From Microlunatus speluncae (lineage in GTDB: Bacteria > Actinomycetota > Actinomycetes > Propionibacteriales > Propionibacteriaceae): a DNA stretch of 64,000 nucleotides. The notes below the pieces were generated by a model. That model ran no database searches, was not told the origin of the DNA, and saw nothing but the letters and a program-made list of their open reading frames with translations. Every line of letters begins with the position of its first letter. Position 1 is the first letter of the stretch. The stretch is taken from positions 434,001 through 498,000 of the forward strand of contig NZ_VKCZ01000020.1 of NCBI RefSeq assembly GCF_009299835.1, read 5' to 3'. The translations under genes and the position numbers were made by a program. Positions 17,041 through 25,844 of this stretch are shown here, in pieces.

Positions 17041-17868
17041 TCAGGATGTACGGCGGTGCAGCGCGGTGACCCGGGCGCGGATCTCGGCGACGGTCTTGGC
17101 CTGGCTCCGCTCGTCGGCGGTGACCTGCTTCAGCTCCTCGGTCAGCGCGCTCTGTCGCTCGCGGAGCTCGGTCAGCACGGCCGAGGCCGCCTCCAGTTCG
17201 CCGTTCGCCTCGTCGAGCTCGGCCTGCAGGGCCGCCCGTTCGGCCTGTTCCTTCTCGGCCCGCTCGCGTTCGGCCCGCTCCTGCTCGGCCTTCTTCCGGT
17301 CGGCCGGATTCTTCGTCGTCGGCTTGGCGGTCTCGTCCTTCGACTCCGCCGGGGCGCTCTTCTCCCGCGCGGCCGGCGGCACGGCGGTGAGGGAGAGCGG
17401 GCCGAACCCGCCGTAGGCGACGACCTGGTGGACCCAGCCGTTGCGCAGCAGTTCGGCGAACTCGGGATCGGTCCAGGCGGCCTGCAGGGTCGACGACACC
17501 TCCTGCAGGGCGGAGTCCGTGGTGCTCTGGCCGGCCTCGGTGGCGAGCTCGGCCGCCCGGCGGGACAGCTGGCGCGCGGCGGTCGAGCGCTGGGTGTTGA
17601 GCTCGCGCAGTTGATCACCCTGCAGGTTCTGCTGCGCCTCGGTCATGGCGACACCGAGCTCGAGCCAGGACTCGATCCGGTCGGGCTCATGATGGGCCAG
17701 CAGGTTGACCAGCCAGGCCGACTTGGTCGGCTTGCGCAACGCCATCACCTGCTTGGCCAGCTCCTTCTCGCCGGCCTTCTTGGCCTGATCGGCCAGCTCC
17801 TTGCGCCGGGCGACGAACTCCTCGGGCGCGCCCGCGTACAGCTCGGCGGCTATCTCGGAGAAGTCCAC
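17041..17868 (-). CDS. hypothetical coiled-coil protein
   Basis: 275 residues. I do not recognise a named family. The N-terminal half is helical (MDFSEIAAELYAGAPEEFVA, LRKPTKSAWLVNLLAHHEPD) and the C-terminal third is a long charged coiled coil rich in Glu, Ala and Arg (about residues 185-265, with AEQERAERERAEKEQAERAA). Proteins with this start, a Lys-rich PTKSAWLVNLL segment and a coiled coil recur in actinobacteria (from memory, no search). No signal peptide or membrane segment, so probably cytoplasmic. Confidence 0.7.
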   Translation of the reverse strand: MDFSEIAAELYAGAPEEFVARRKELADQAKKAGEKELAKQVMALRKPTKSAWLVNLLAHHEPDRIESWLELGVAMTEAQQNLQGDQLRELNTQRSTAARQLSRRAAELATEAGQSTTDSALQEVSSTLQAAWTDPEFAELLRNGWVHQVVAYGGFGPLSLTAVPPAAREKSAPAESKDETAKPTTKNPADRKKAEQERAERERAEKEQAERAALQAELDEANGELEAASAVLTELRERQSALTEELKQVTADERSQAKTVAEIRARVTALHRRTS

Positions 17869-17902
17869 GGCCCGATTGTGTCAGCCCGATCCGGTCTGCA
17901 GG

Positions 17903-18550
17903 TCAGCCGTGCCGGATGGACGCGACCCAGGCAGCGGCGCCGTCCGGGTGGAATCTCGTCTCGAACCGGTCGGCCTCGATGGTGTCGACCTGCCAGCCCG
18001 ATCCCGGGCCGAAGGTGCCGCGCAGCTCGTCCCGACTCACCCGGCGCGGGCCGCCGGTGCCCGGCTCGGCGTCGCTGAAGCAGAGCAGGTGCAGGGTGGC
18101 GCCGGGTACGGTGACCGCGGTCAGGCTCGCCACATAGAGCAGCCGCTCCTGATCATCGAACGTGTGGAAGAGCCCGCAGTCCAGCACCGAGTCGAAGGTG
18201 TGATCAAGATCGAGTCGGAGTGCGTCGGCGATCAGGAACGTGGCGTCGAGCCGACGCTCGGCCGCCTTCCGCCGCGCCTCGGCCAGGGCGGTCTCCGCCA
18301 CGTCGACACCGACCGTCGACAACCCGAGTGACGCCAGGTGCAGCGCGTTCTCCCCGGTTCCGCAGCCGGCGTCGAGCACCCGGCCGGTGAAGGCGCCGCG
18401 AGCGGCGAGCCGGACCACGGCGGGCTGTGGCCGGCCGGTGTCCCACGGTGCCGGACCGTCCTGGTACGACGTGTCCCAGGGCCGCCCGGTCAGCCGCTCG
18501 TGCAGCGTCGGCGCCCGATCACCGTCCGGGTCCGTCGTCGGCTCGGTCAT
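17903..18550 (-). CDS. class I SAM-dependent methyltransferase
   Basis: 215 residues. SAM motif I is RVLDAGCGTGENALHLA with acidic motif II TVGVDVAETALAEARRKA, motif III DSVLDCGLFHTFDD, and LHLLCFSDAEPG after it. The HERLTGRPWDTSYQDGPAPW lead is typical of the small thiol/halide-type methyltransferase group (thiopurine-methyltransferase-like). Start MTEPTTDP is taken because GGGAGG lies 10 bases upstream and the sequence before it looks non-coding. It is followed downstream by the coiled-coil gene on the same strand. Confidence 0.85.
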   Translation of the reverse strand: MTEPTTDPDGDRAPTLHERLTGRPWDTSYQDGPAPWDTGRPQPAVVRLAARGAFTGRVLDAGCGTGENALHLASLGLSTVGVDVAETALAEARRKAAERRLDATFLIADALRLDLDHTFDSVLDCGLFHTFDDQERLLYVASLTAVTVPGATLHLLCFSDAEPGTGGPRRVSRDELRGTFGPGSGWQVDTIEADRFETRFHPDGAAAWVASIRHG

Positions 18551-18694
18551 GACAGTGACGCCTCCCGTTTCCGAGGTCGGGACGAGTTGATCATGACTCG
18601 CGGCGGTTGTCCACCGGTGCCGAACCCAGCCGTCGGCGATCCGTAGGCAGGAAAAGGGCTGGTCCGAGTGCTGCGGGGGTGCGACGATCACCGG

Positions 18695-19264
18695 GTGACG
18701 CGCACCGCCGACGGTCCCGCGGACGTCCACTCGATCCGACGGGTGGCCGACGAGGCCGAGCTCCGAGCCGTCTTCGCCTTCCTGGCACCGTTGTTCGCGG
18801 CCGATGTCGGCGGGGACGGGGACTTCCGGCTCGAACGGCTGCTCGAGCGGTTCAATGATGATCAAGCTCTGATGCTGGTGGCGGTGGACGCGGACGAGGC
18901 GTTCCGCGGCGCCGCTCTCGGCTTCCGGGACGGCCCGAGTGGTGTGAAGCTGCAGGCCCTCGCCGTCGATCCGGCCCATCGTCGCCGCGGGATCGCCTCC
19001 CGCCTGCTGGGAGACTTCGAGCAGGTCGCGACCGGCCTGGGAGGATCATCGATCTTCCTCGGCATCGAGCGGGCGGCGAGGGCGTTCTATGAGGCGAACG
19101 GCTATTCCGGCCGCGGCACGGTGCTGCGCAAGAGCCTGACCGGCCGCGCGCTGGCCGAGTCGCCGTCCACCCGGCAAGATCGCCTGGCCGCCCTTCGCGC
19201 GGCGCGAGCACGACGACTGGCCACCCCGGTCTCCGAGTCGGAGCCGCTGAACCGTGACCGCTGA
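18695..19264 (+). CDS. GNAT family N-acetyltransferase
   Basis: 189 residues from the GTG start (a GTG at 18668 would add nine). GNAT motif A is VKLQALAVDPAHRRRGIASR, where the R/Q-x-x-G-x-G/A loop that binds acetyl-CoA pyrophosphate is RRRGIA; the C-terminal strand RAARAFYEANGYSGRGTVL is the usual motif B. The substrate is unknown. It overlaps the downstream GrpB gene by 11 bases, so the two are probably translated together. Confidence 0.82.
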   Translation: MTRTADGPADVHSIRRVADEAELRAVFAFLAPLFAADVGGDGDFRLERLLERFNDDQALMLVAVDADEAFRGAALGFRDGPSGVKLQALAVDPAHRRRGIASRLLGDFEQVATGLGGSSIFLGIERAARAFYEANGYSGRGTVLRKSLTGRALAESPSTRQDRLAALRAARARRLATPVSESEPLNRDR

Positions 19265-19790
19265 ACGGAATCTCGTCGAGGTGGTCGACTGGACCCCGGA
19301 GTGGCCCCAACGGTTCGCGCGGGCTCGCGGTGAACTCGTCGCTGTGCTTCCCGACGACGTGACGATCGAGCACTTCGGTTCCACCAGCGTGCCGCGACTC
19401 GCGGCGAAGCCGATCATCGACATCCTGGCGGTGACCGACCGGCCGGCGGGGGAGACCGACGGAGCCCTGGCATCCCTGGGATTCTTCGCCATTCCGCGGT
19501 ATTTCACCGACGATCCCGATCACCGGTGCTTCGGGCGCAACCGGGACGGTCGGCGGGCGGAGAACCTCCATCTGTTTCATCCCCGATCGCCGCACCCCCA
19601 ATGGAACCGGGATTTCCGCGACTATCTGATCGCCCGGCCGGACGCCGCCGATCGCTACGGGAGGGTGAAGCGGGCGGCGGCGATCGTCCATCCCGGCAGC
19701 CGTGCGGACTACAGCGACGAGAAGCTGGCGATCATGCGGTCCCTGGCCCGCGAGGCACGGGACTGGGCCGCCGCGCGGACCAGGATCTGA
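19254..19790 (+). CDS. GrpB family protein (nucleotidyltransferase superfamily)
   Basis: 178 residues. Family marks: VVDWTPEWPQRFARARGELV, then IEHFGSTSVPRLAAKPIIDI, the GST...KPxxD nucleotidyltransferase-type motif, and NLHLFHPRSPHPQWNRDFRD near the end. GrpB proteins are of unclear function; one branch is fused to dephospho-CoA kinase in actinobacteria. GTG start overlapping the acetyltransferase gene. Confidence 0.9.
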   Translation: MTAERNLVEVVDWTPEWPQRFARARGELVAVLPDDVTIEHFGSTSVPRLAAKPIIDILAVTDRPAGETDGALASLGFFAIPRYFTDDPDHRCFGRNRDGRRAENLHLFHPRSPHPQWNRDFRDYLIARPDAADRYGRVKRAAAIVHPGSRADYSDEKLAIMRSLAREARDWAAARTRI

Positions 19791-19845
19791 CGACGATCAA
19801 GGCTTCATGATCATTGCCCGCTGACGTACCGTGCTGGGAGGAATC

Positions 19846-20286
19846 ATGATCGAGCAGCGACCTGGAGGTCTCGTGTCCGGCTATCCCGTACTTCTGCACA
19901 CCGCCCTCGACGCCCGGGACTGCCGAGGGCTGGCCGAGTTCTACCGGGAGCTGCTGGGGGTGCGCTACCGGCCGGGCGACGAGCCGCCCACCGACGGGTC
20001 GGTGGACGAGGCCGACTGGCTGGTCCTGGTCGACGCCGACGGGCGTCGCGTGCTGGCCGTGCAGGAGAAGGCGGACACGACGCCACCGACTTGGCCGTCG
20101 GAGGAGGTGCCGATGCAACTGCACCTGGACTTCCGGGTGCCGACGGTGGCGGAGCTGGAACGGCATCGGGATCGCGCGATCGGTCTCGGCGCCGCCGTCC
20201 TGTTCGACCGGTCGCAGGATGGGGGCGAACCGTTGTACGTGCTGGCGGATCCCGCCGGCCATCCGTTCTGCCTGCTGGTCCAGTAG
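19846..20286 (+). CDS. VOC family protein
   Basis: 146 residues; GGGAGGA sits 4 bases before the ATG. Two VOC modules: HTALDARDCRGLAEFYREL with GVRYRPGDEP, and MQLHLDFRVPTVAELERHRD followed by LYVLADPAGHPFCLL. The closing DPAGHPFCL is the form common to actinobacterial VOC proteins of unknown substrate; another such protein lies at 43491-43880. Confidence 0.88.
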   Translation: MIEQRPGGLVSGYPVLLHTALDARDCRGLAEFYRELLGVRYRPGDEPPTDGSVDEADWLVLVDADGRRVLAVQEKADTTPPTWPSEEVPMQLHLDFRVPTVAELERHRDRAIGLGAAVLFDRSQDGGEPLYVLADPAGHPFCLLVQ

Positions 20287-20339
20287 CCGACGTCGGAAAC
20301 TCCGTTGTCTCTCGGCCGGCGGTAGGTGATGCTCCGGAG

Positions 20340-20984
20340 ATGACAGCTGATCTTGATCCCGGTCCGTCGCTGCCGCTGCCCGCTCCCCTCGTGCGTGCGG
20401 CCGAGCGGTTCGCCGGCTATGACCGTGAGTGGTACGTGTGCGGCGGCTGGGCAACCGACCTGCTGCTGGGCCGGCAGACCCGCGATCATCTCGATGTTGA
20501 TCTTGTGGTCTGGCAACACGATCAGGCAACCCTGCGGTCCCACCTGGAGGGGTGGCAGCTGCTCGGTCACGACAACGCCGTAGCCGGCGACTGCCCCGAT
20601 CAGTGGGACGGGCGCCGGCTCGAGCCACCCGCTCACATCCATGCCAACACCCCGACCATGGCCGGCACGGAACTGGACATCCAGATCTGCGAGCTGGCCG
20701 GCGACGAGTGGGTCCTCGCCACCGAACCGCGGATCACGCTGCCCCGGTCGGCGTGCCGCGGCGAGGCCGCCTGGGGTGACCTACCGGTGGTCTCCGCGGC
20801 GATCATCGTCTACTACAAGGCGATCCCGCCCCGCTGGCGGACCGACCCGCGGCCGGCCCGGCGGCCGCACGACGAGGCGGATTTCCTGGCGCTGCTGCCG
20901 ACACTGTCCCGATCGCAACGCAGTTGGCTACGGCACGCCATCGCGGCCGATCAACCGGACCACGACTGGCTGCGCCGGCTGTGA
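20340..20984 (+). CDS. nucleotidyltransferase-fold protein (aminoglycoside adenylyltransferase-like)
   Basis: 214 residues. WYVCGGWATDLLLGRQTRDH and LDVDLVVWQHDQATLRSHL match the GGWA....D.D core of the ANT(2'')-like/PF10706 nucleotidyltransferase group, with the metal-binding D-V-D. DIQICELAGDEWV carries the third acidic position. The substrate is unknown; resistance should not be assumed. It is followed 16 bases later by the DUF2332 gene on the same strand. Confidence 0.75.
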   Translation: MTADLDPGPSLPLPAPLVRAAERFAGYDREWYVCGGWATDLLLGRQTRDHLDVDLVVWQHDQATLRSHLEGWQLLGHDNAVAGDCPDQWDGRRLEPPAHIHANTPTMAGTELDIQICELAGDEWVLATEPRITLPRSACRGEAAWGDLPVVSAAIIVYYKAIPPRWRTDPRPARRPHDEADFLALLPTLSRSQRSWLRHAIAADQPDHDWLRRL

Positions 20985-21000
20985 GCGTAGAGTCCTGACG

Positions 21001-22143
21001 GTGACCGTCGAGGATCTCCGAAACCTCTTCCGCTTCTTCTCGACCACGCAGTGCCGGGGGCGATCCGCCGTCTACCAGGAGCTGGCCACCCGAGTCGCCG
21101 ACGATGATCAACTCCTGCAGCTGGTCATGATCGCGCCGCCGGCACAGCGTCGGCCGAGTCTGCTGTTCGCCTCGGTCAACTGGCTGCTGGCCCGAGATCC
21201 GGATGCCCCGCTGCGGCGCTACTACCCGATCCACGGTGGTGATCAAGGAGTCGACGAGGAGCTCTATCCGATGTTCGCCGACTTCTGTCGGGAGCATCGC
21301 GCCGCACTGGCGGAAGTGCTGGCTCATCGATCCACCCAGACCAATGAGGTCCGGCGGTGTGTCGCGCTGCGGTGGGGCCTGAGCCGGCTGGCCGCGCGCT
21401 GGCCGGGAGCGGTGCACCTGGTCGAGGTCGGGACGAGTGCGGGGCTCAACCTGTTCTTCGACCGCTACACGTACCGCATCGGCGGGCGCGAACTCGACGG
21501 ACCCGACTCCGACGTCGTGATCGCCACCGAACTGCGCGGACCGGCGGATCGCCTGGCGTGGGCTGATCGGCCGAGCCCGATGATCTTGCGGCGACTGGGC
21601 CTGGACCAGGCGCCCGTTGATCTTGCCGACGAGGAAGCACGCCGCTGGCTGGAGGCCTTCGTCTGGCCCGAACACCGGTCCGAGCTGGCGACGTTGCGGG
21701 CGGCGATCAGCACCTTCCGGGCCAGCGATTCGGAGCTCGCACTCGTCCGCGGCGACGCCCTCACCGACACCGCCGCGTTGATCACCGAACTGCCGGGCGA
21801 CGAACCGGTGCTCGTGTTCACGGCGACGCTGCTGAGCTATCTGTCCGCCGTCCAGAGCCACGCCTTCGTCGAACAGTTGGAGTTGGCCGCCCGGCACCGC
21901 CGCGTCGCCTGGGTGTTCGCCGAGTCCGCGGCCCTGGTCGCCGGTTCCGGCGTCAGCACCCCCGGGCTCGCGGGGCCGCTGGCGAAGGCCGCCGCCGTCT
22001 GCGCGGTCGGCGTGAGCTTCCGCGGCGATGGTGATCAGGAGGAGGACGTCCTCGCCCTCGCCGACCCGTACCTGCGCTGGGTCGCTCCCGCCCGGACCGA
22101 CGATGACGACTTCGCCTGGGCCGCGGCGGAGGGCCTCTACTGA
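21001..22143 (+). CDS. DUF2332 family protein
   Basis: 380 residues from a GTG preceded by TAGAGT at a distance that would allow a leaderless transcript. DUF2332 marks: FFSTTQCRGRSAVYQELATR, PSLLFASVNWLLARDPDAPL, EVRRCVALRWGLSRLA, VHLVEVGTSAGLNLFFDRYT (a methyltransferase-like glycine loop) and VLVFTATLLSYLSAVQSHAF. The family looks like a diverged Rossmann methyltransferase; its function is unknown. Confidence 0.85.
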   Translation: MTVEDLRNLFRFFSTTQCRGRSAVYQELATRVADDDQLLQLVMIAPPAQRRPSLLFASVNWLLARDPDAPLRRYYPIHGGDQGVDEELYPMFADFCREHRAALAEVLAHRSTQTNEVRRCVALRWGLSRLAARWPGAVHLVEVGTSAGLNLFFDRYTYRIGGRELDGPDSDVVIATELRGPADRLAWADRPSPMILRRLGLDQAPVDLADEEARRWLEAFVWPEHRSELATLRAAISTFRASDSELALVRGDALTDTAALITELPGDEPVLVFTATLLSYLSAVQSHAFVEQLELAARHRRVAWVFAESAALVAGSGVSTPGLAGPLAKAAAVCAVGVSFRGDGDQEEDVLALADPYLRWVAPARTDDDDFAWAAAEGLY

Positions 22144-22162
22144 CCGTCCGCGCCGGGACTCC

Positions 22163-22342
22163 TCACCCCAGCACCTGCTCGACCTCGGGCTGGTTCCAGC
22201 CCTCTTCGGGCAACGTCAGTCGGGCGGCCAGGGTGGGCAGGACGACCACGGCGATCAAGGCGACCAGCGCGATCGTCCAGATCACGACGCCGACGCCCCG
22301 CTGCAGGTGCAGCAGGTCGTGATTCGGGTGGGTCGCCGCCAT
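22163..22342 (-). CDS. small single-pass membrane protein
   Basis: 59 residues, MAATHPNHDLLHLQRGVGVV then IWTIALVALIAVVVLPTLAA (one membrane segment) and a polar tail ending PEVEQVLG. Coding is supported by an ATG, an intact frame with high third-position GC, and a hydrophobic stretch with sensible flanks. It lies 9 bases beyond the 3' end of the DUF6624 gene on the same strand, so probably co-transcribed. No family recognised. Confidence 0.6.
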   Translation of the reverse strand: MAATHPNHDLLHLQRGVGVVIWTIALVALIAVVVLPTLAARLTLPEEGWNQPEVEQVLG

Positions 22343-22351
22343 CGGTTGAGC

Positions 22352-22882
22352 CTACTCCGGCCCGTCGACGACTGCCTGGACCGATCTGCGGTAGTCCTCG
22401 AACGGTTCGAGGCCGACCGAACGCCGTCGTTCGTCGAGCTCGTCCGGTGCCTCGATCGGCCCGGGTGTCCAGCGGCCTTCATGATCAACCCGCCCCTGGG
22501 TGCCGTAGCGCTGGGGTTCGCCGGCGGCCGTCCTGACCCGATCGTCGAGGTAGGCAAGATCGGCACGGGTCGCCTCGCCCGCGTCGCAGGCCTGACGCAG
22601 CAGCGCCAGACAGTCGCGCTGGAACTCCGGATCCTGGTCGGCGTGCTGCGCCAACAGCCAGGCCGCGTGGGCGCCGGCGACGCCGACCAGCGAGGCTCCG
22701 GGCCAACCGTGCTCGGCGATCACCGCCGCGAGCCACGTCCGGTTGTCGGCGTCGACCGATTCCAGCCTGGCCTCGTCGAGGCCCGCAGGCCAACCGGTCC
22801 GCACCTCTTGATCGAGCCCGAGCCGACGCGCGAGTTCGGCGGCCAGCTCGGGATCCGAGACGACTTCGTCCCGGCCCTTCAT
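22352..22882 (-). CDS. DUF6624-like protein
   Basis: 176 residues from MKGRDEVVSD (a start five codons upstream at 22897 is possible). The core TWLAAVIAEHGWPGASLVGV, AWLLAQHADQDPEFQRDCL, ADLAYLDDRVRTAAGEPQRY, GTQGRVDHEGR matches the DUF6624 pattern of W...I..HGWP, QHAD.....Q and LtDR......QrYGTQ. The function is unknown. Upstream is a region of tandem repeats. Confidence 0.75.
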   Translation of the reverse strand: MKGRDEVVSDPELAAELARRLGLDQEVRTGWPAGLDEARLESVDADNRTWLAAVIAEHGWPGASLVGVAGAHAAWLLAQHADQDPEFQRDCLALLRQACDAGEATRADLAYLDDRVRTAAGEPQRYGTQGRVDHEGRWTPGPIEAPDELDERRRSVGLEPFEDYRRSVQAVVDGPE

Positions 22883-22897
22883 CGAGTCGTTTCCCAT

Positions 22898-23312
22898 CTC
22901 CAAAGTCTGCAGCAGCGAGTGCCCCGATCGTTCATGATCTTGGTTCATGATCTTGGTTCGGGTTCGGGTTCGGGTTCGGGTTCGGGGTTCCGGGGCTACG
23001 GCTGGGTTGCGCATCCAGCCGAGGTCGGTCTCGGAGCCGGGTTGCCGCGATGTCACGTCCGCCGGGGTTCAGCTGATCGGTCGTGGACCTTGATGAGGGG
23101 GTGGTCGGCAGGCCGGGCTGGCGCACTGGCACAAATCGGGGGCGCAACGCCTCGCGGGACCGGAAATCGCCGGGTGGGACCAGGTTGCGCCCCCGATTTG
23201 TGACGGTGCACCCCGAACATCCCGCCTACCGCTTCAGGACGAACGTTCCGGTTGACCGGCCGAACCTGGCGCCACCAAGATCACGAACGATCGAGGCTAG
23301 AGTTTGGGAGCG
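22898..23312. other. 415-bp intergenic region filled by a composite repeat
   Basis: No gene seen. It contains two tandem copies of gttcatgatcttg (from 22931), about five tandem ggttcg hexamers (about 22955-22987), and then the palindromic element at 23123-23209; most of it is homologous to 56839-57125. Confidence 0.65.
22934..23209 (+). repeat. dispersed repeat of about 280 bp, copy 1
   Basis: Begins catgatcttggttcgggttc, passes a shared block ccggggctacggctgggttg, and ends with a hairpin: cacaaatcgggggcgcaac (23130-23148) against gttgcgcccccgatttgtg (23184-23202), a perfect 19-bp dyad, flanked by gcac/gtgc. The matching copy is at 56839-57125 in the same orientation. Confidence 0.8.
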
Positions 23313-24017
23313 ATGGCACGATGTGAAGCGGTTCTGTTCGATCTGTTCGAGACTTTGGTGACGGAGTTCGATCCCGACTGGCGACCGCCGGCGTCGCCGG
23401 CCGAGCGGCTCGGCCTGCCGGCGGAGGCCTTCGCTCGCGTGTGGCGGGCGCGCCATGCCGCGCGGATGACACGGGAGCTGGATTTCCGCGACGTCCTGCG
23501 GGAGAGCTGCGCCGCCGCGGGAGTGCAGGTCGACAGAAGGCGCGGCAAGATCATCGAAGACCTGTACGCCGAACGCCTGGCAGCCAAGGCCAGGTCGTTG
23601 ACCACCGTCGACCTCGGCATCCTGCGTGCCCTTGATCAACTTCGGGCGGGCGGCCTCAGGATCGGGCTGGTCAGCAACTGCGCGGTCGAGGAGGTCGCGG
23701 CCTGGTCCGCCAGTCCCTTGGCGGCTCGGTTCGACGAGGTCGCGTTCTCCTGTCGAGTTGGTTGTGCGAAGCCGGATCCGGCGATCTATCTGCGGGCCTG
23801 TCGCGGGCTCGGAGTCGTTCCGGATCGGGCCGCGTTCGTCGGTGACGGGGGCAGTGACGAGCTCGCCGGCGCGACGGCCGTCGGCTTGACCGCCCATCGG
23901 GCCCGGTGGTTCCTTGATCAGTGGCCGGCCGAGCGGCGCGACCGCGATGTCCAACGTGGGCAAGGATTTCCGGCGATAATGGAACCGGCCGAACTGGTCG
24001 CCGCCTTCACCGACTAG
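23313..24017 (+). CDS. HAD family hydrolase
   Basis: 234 residues. HAD motif I VLFDLFETLV (DxxxT, first nucleophilic Asp at residue 9), motif II GLRIGLVSNCAVEE, motif III Lys in GCAKPDPAIYLRACRGLG, motif IV AAFVGDGGSDELAGATAVG. The helical cap lies between residues 20 and 90. Likely a small-molecule phosphatase or dehalogenase-type enzyme; the substrate is unknown. GGGAG precedes the ATG. It is followed 11 bases later by the DinB gene. Confidence 0.9.
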   Translation: MARCEAVLFDLFETLVTEFDPDWRPPASPAERLGLPAEAFARVWRARHAARMTRELDFRDVLRESCAAAGVQVDRRRGKIIEDLYAERLAAKARSLTTVDLGILRALDQLRAGGLRIGLVSNCAVEEVAAWSASPLAARFDEVAFSCRVGCAKPDPAIYLRACRGLGVVPDRAAFVGDGGSDELAGATAVGLTAHRARWFLDQWPAERRDRDVQRGQGFPAIMEPAELVAAFTD

Positions 24018-24028
24018 GAGTGGACCGG

Positions 24029-24565
24029 ATGGACTATCGCGACATCCGCTTGGACGACTGTCCGAACGGAAGCGAGGGGGAGCTGATGCTCTTCGCCCTC
24101 GACCGGGTTCATCGCGAGTTCGCGTGGAAGACCGGCGGGCTCGACGCCGAGCAACTGCGGCGCCGCCACCCACCGTCGAAGCTGACCCTGGCCGGACTGA
24201 TCAAGCACCTGACCGGAGTCGAGTCGGGCTGGACCGCCCGAGCCGTCGGCCCCTCCTACGAGACGCCGTGGGGCAAGGTCGACTGGATCGCGAATCCGCG
24301 CTGGGACTTCGATTCGGCGGTCACCGACGATCCGGAGGAGCTCTACGCGACCTGGTACGCCACCATTGAACGGTCCCGCCGCACCTGGGCCACCATGATC
24401 AACAACGACGGGCTCGACGTCACCCTGCCCTGGGGCGGCGACGACTACATCGTGAACCGCCGCCGCGCCCTCACCGACATCCTGGAGGAGAACCTGCTGC
24501 ACACCGGCCACGCCTCGATCATTCGGGAAGCGATCGACGGACTGGTCGGCAACGGCCCGCCCTGA
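24029..24565 (+). CDS. DinB family protein (DUF664)
   Basis: 178 residues; AGGAG lies 8 bases before ATG. The four-helix DinB/YfiT fold shows FALDRVHREFAWKTGGLDAE, LTLAGLIKHLTGVESGWTAR with the metal-ligand His in KHLTGVE, and LEENLLHTGHASIIREAIDG with the second His pair. Members include bacillithiol- and mycothiol-dependent transferases; which reaction this one carries out is not known. Confidence 0.88.
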   Translation: MDYRDIRLDDCPNGSEGELMLFALDRVHREFAWKTGGLDAEQLRRRHPPSKLTLAGLIKHLTGVESGWTARAVGPSYETPWGKVDWIANPRWDFDSAVTDDPEELYATWYATIERSRRTWATMINNDGLDVTLPWGGDDYIVNRRRALTDILEENLLHTGHASIIREAIDGLVGNGPP

Positions 24566-24639
24566 CGAAATCTGGTTGTCCGGGACGGCTTGAGAGACCA
24601 GACTCGGACCGCATCGATCCTGGCGAACGGAGTGAAGTC

Positions 24640-25395
24640 TTGCGGCCCGAGTTGTTGTCCCTGCCGGAACGGTTTCCGCGATCGTCGACGTACGACCCCG
24701 AATGGTTGCTGTCGCTGGACATGGGCCCGAATCCCTTGTGGCAGTTGGAAGAGCTATGGGACGAGCTCGGGCTTCGGCCGGGTCAGCGGGTGCTCGACAT
24801 CGGGCCCGGGCGCGGCGCGACCGCGGTGTTCCTGGCCCGCGAGGCCGGCGTCACGGTCGACGCGCTCGACCTGTGGATCCCGGCCGAGGAGGCCGCCGCG
24901 AACTATCGGGCGGCCGGCGTCGACGATCTGGTCACCCCGCTGCACGGCGATGTCCGTACCGTTGAACTGCCGGAGGCGGGCTATGACGCGATCGTCAGCC
25001 TGGACGCGTGGGAATACTTCGGCTCCGACGTCTACTTCCTGCGCCGGCTGGTCGCCGCCCTCAAGCCGGGTGGGGTGCTGGGCTTCGCCACGCCGTCGTT
25101 GCGCGACGACCCGTACCTGATCGATCCGCTGCCGGTGCTCGCCGACGTGGCCGGGTTCGAGGTGCTGACCTGGCATCCGGCCGAGTGGTGGGCGAAACAC
25201 ACGGCGATGACCGGCGGGCTGGTCGACGTCAAGGCGTGGGTGCCGCCGGACAGCCTGGACCTGTGGTCGCGCTGGGACGAGGCGGTCGGCGGGGAGTCTC
25301 CGATGCGATCGGTGATCACCGCGTACCGGGAGTTGGGTGGCACCACCCCGCCGGCGCTCGGCCTGGTGCATGTGGTCGGTCGTCAGCGACGCTGA
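24640..25395 (+). CDS. class I SAM-dependent methyltransferase
   Basis: 251 residues from a TTG start with GGAGTGAAG just upstream. SAM motif I is RVLDIGPGRGATAVFLA (about residues 50-66), with VTVDALDLWIPAEEA (motif II), YDAIVSLDAWEYFGSDVYFL (motif III/IV) and LKPGGVLGFATPSLRDD. YDPEWLLSLDMGPNPLWQLE at the N-terminus is typical of a subgroup of actinobacterial small-molecule methyltransferases. The substrate is unknown. Confidence 0.85.
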   Translation: MRPELLSLPERFPRSSTYDPEWLLSLDMGPNPLWQLEELWDELGLRPGQRVLDIGPGRGATAVFLAREAGVTVDALDLWIPAEEAAANYRAAGVDDLVTPLHGDVRTVELPEAGYDAIVSLDAWEYFGSDVYFLRRLVAALKPGGVLGFATPSLRDDPYLIDPLPVLADVAGFEVLTWHPAEWWAKHTAMTGGLVDVKAWVPPDSLDLWSRWDEAVGGESPMRSVITAYRELGGTTPPALGLVHVVGRQRR

Positions 25396-25413
25396 CCTCG
25401 ATACCTTGGCTCC

Positions 25414-25743
25414 ATGGAATGCGACGACTACCAGCGTGCGGCCCTGCGCACGGCCCGCGATCCGGAGGCCAAGGACGAGTTTCTGCACCTGGTCCTCGGC
25501 CTGGTCGGTGAGTCGGGCGAGATCGCCGAGAAGGTCAAGAAGTGGATCCGGGACGAGAACAGCGACCTGACCAAGCTCGACCGCGACGATCTGGCCGCCG
25601 AACTCGGCGACGTCCTGTGGTACGCGGCGGTGCTGGCGAACTACCTGGGGTTGTCGCTCGATGACGTCGCGCAACGCAACGTCGACAAACTCGCGGACCG
25701 GCAGCGGCGCGCGGTGATCGGCGGTTCCGGAGATCGTCGCTGA
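25414..25743 (+). CDS. MazG-like nucleotide pyrophosphohydrolase
   Basis: 109 residues, single MazG-type all-alpha NTP-PPase unit. The metal-binding motif is LGLVGESGEIAEKVKKWIRD (ExxE) with LAAELGDVLWYAAVLANYLG (ExxD). Such enzymes hydrolyse (d)NTPs to NMP and pyrophosphate, cleaning non-canonical nucleotides. It starts 18 bases after the methyltransferase stop and is followed by a strong hairpin terminator. Confidence 0.9.
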   Translation: MECDDYQRAALRTARDPEAKDEFLHLVLGLVGESGEIAEKVKKWIRDENSDLTKLDRDDLAAELGDVLWYAAVLANYLGLSLDDVAQRNVDKLADRQRRAVIGGSGDRR

Positions 25744-25806
25744 ACCGATGGGGTAGGGACTGCCGCACGACCCTTGGTGATCATGATCAAATGTGTGAAA
25801 ATAGGT

Positions 25807-25844
25807 GTAGGCCCCGGTCCAAGTATGAGTTGGACCGGGGCCTA
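25807..25844. terminator. strong hairpin, probably bidirectional
   Basis: taggccccggtccaa, loop gtatgag, ttggaccggggccta: a 15-bp perfect stem. On the plus strand it follows the MazG-like gene. On the minus strand it is followed by acctattttcaca, a weak T-run, so it could also end a short minus-strand transcript from the promoter at 25990-26018. Confidence 0.8.
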
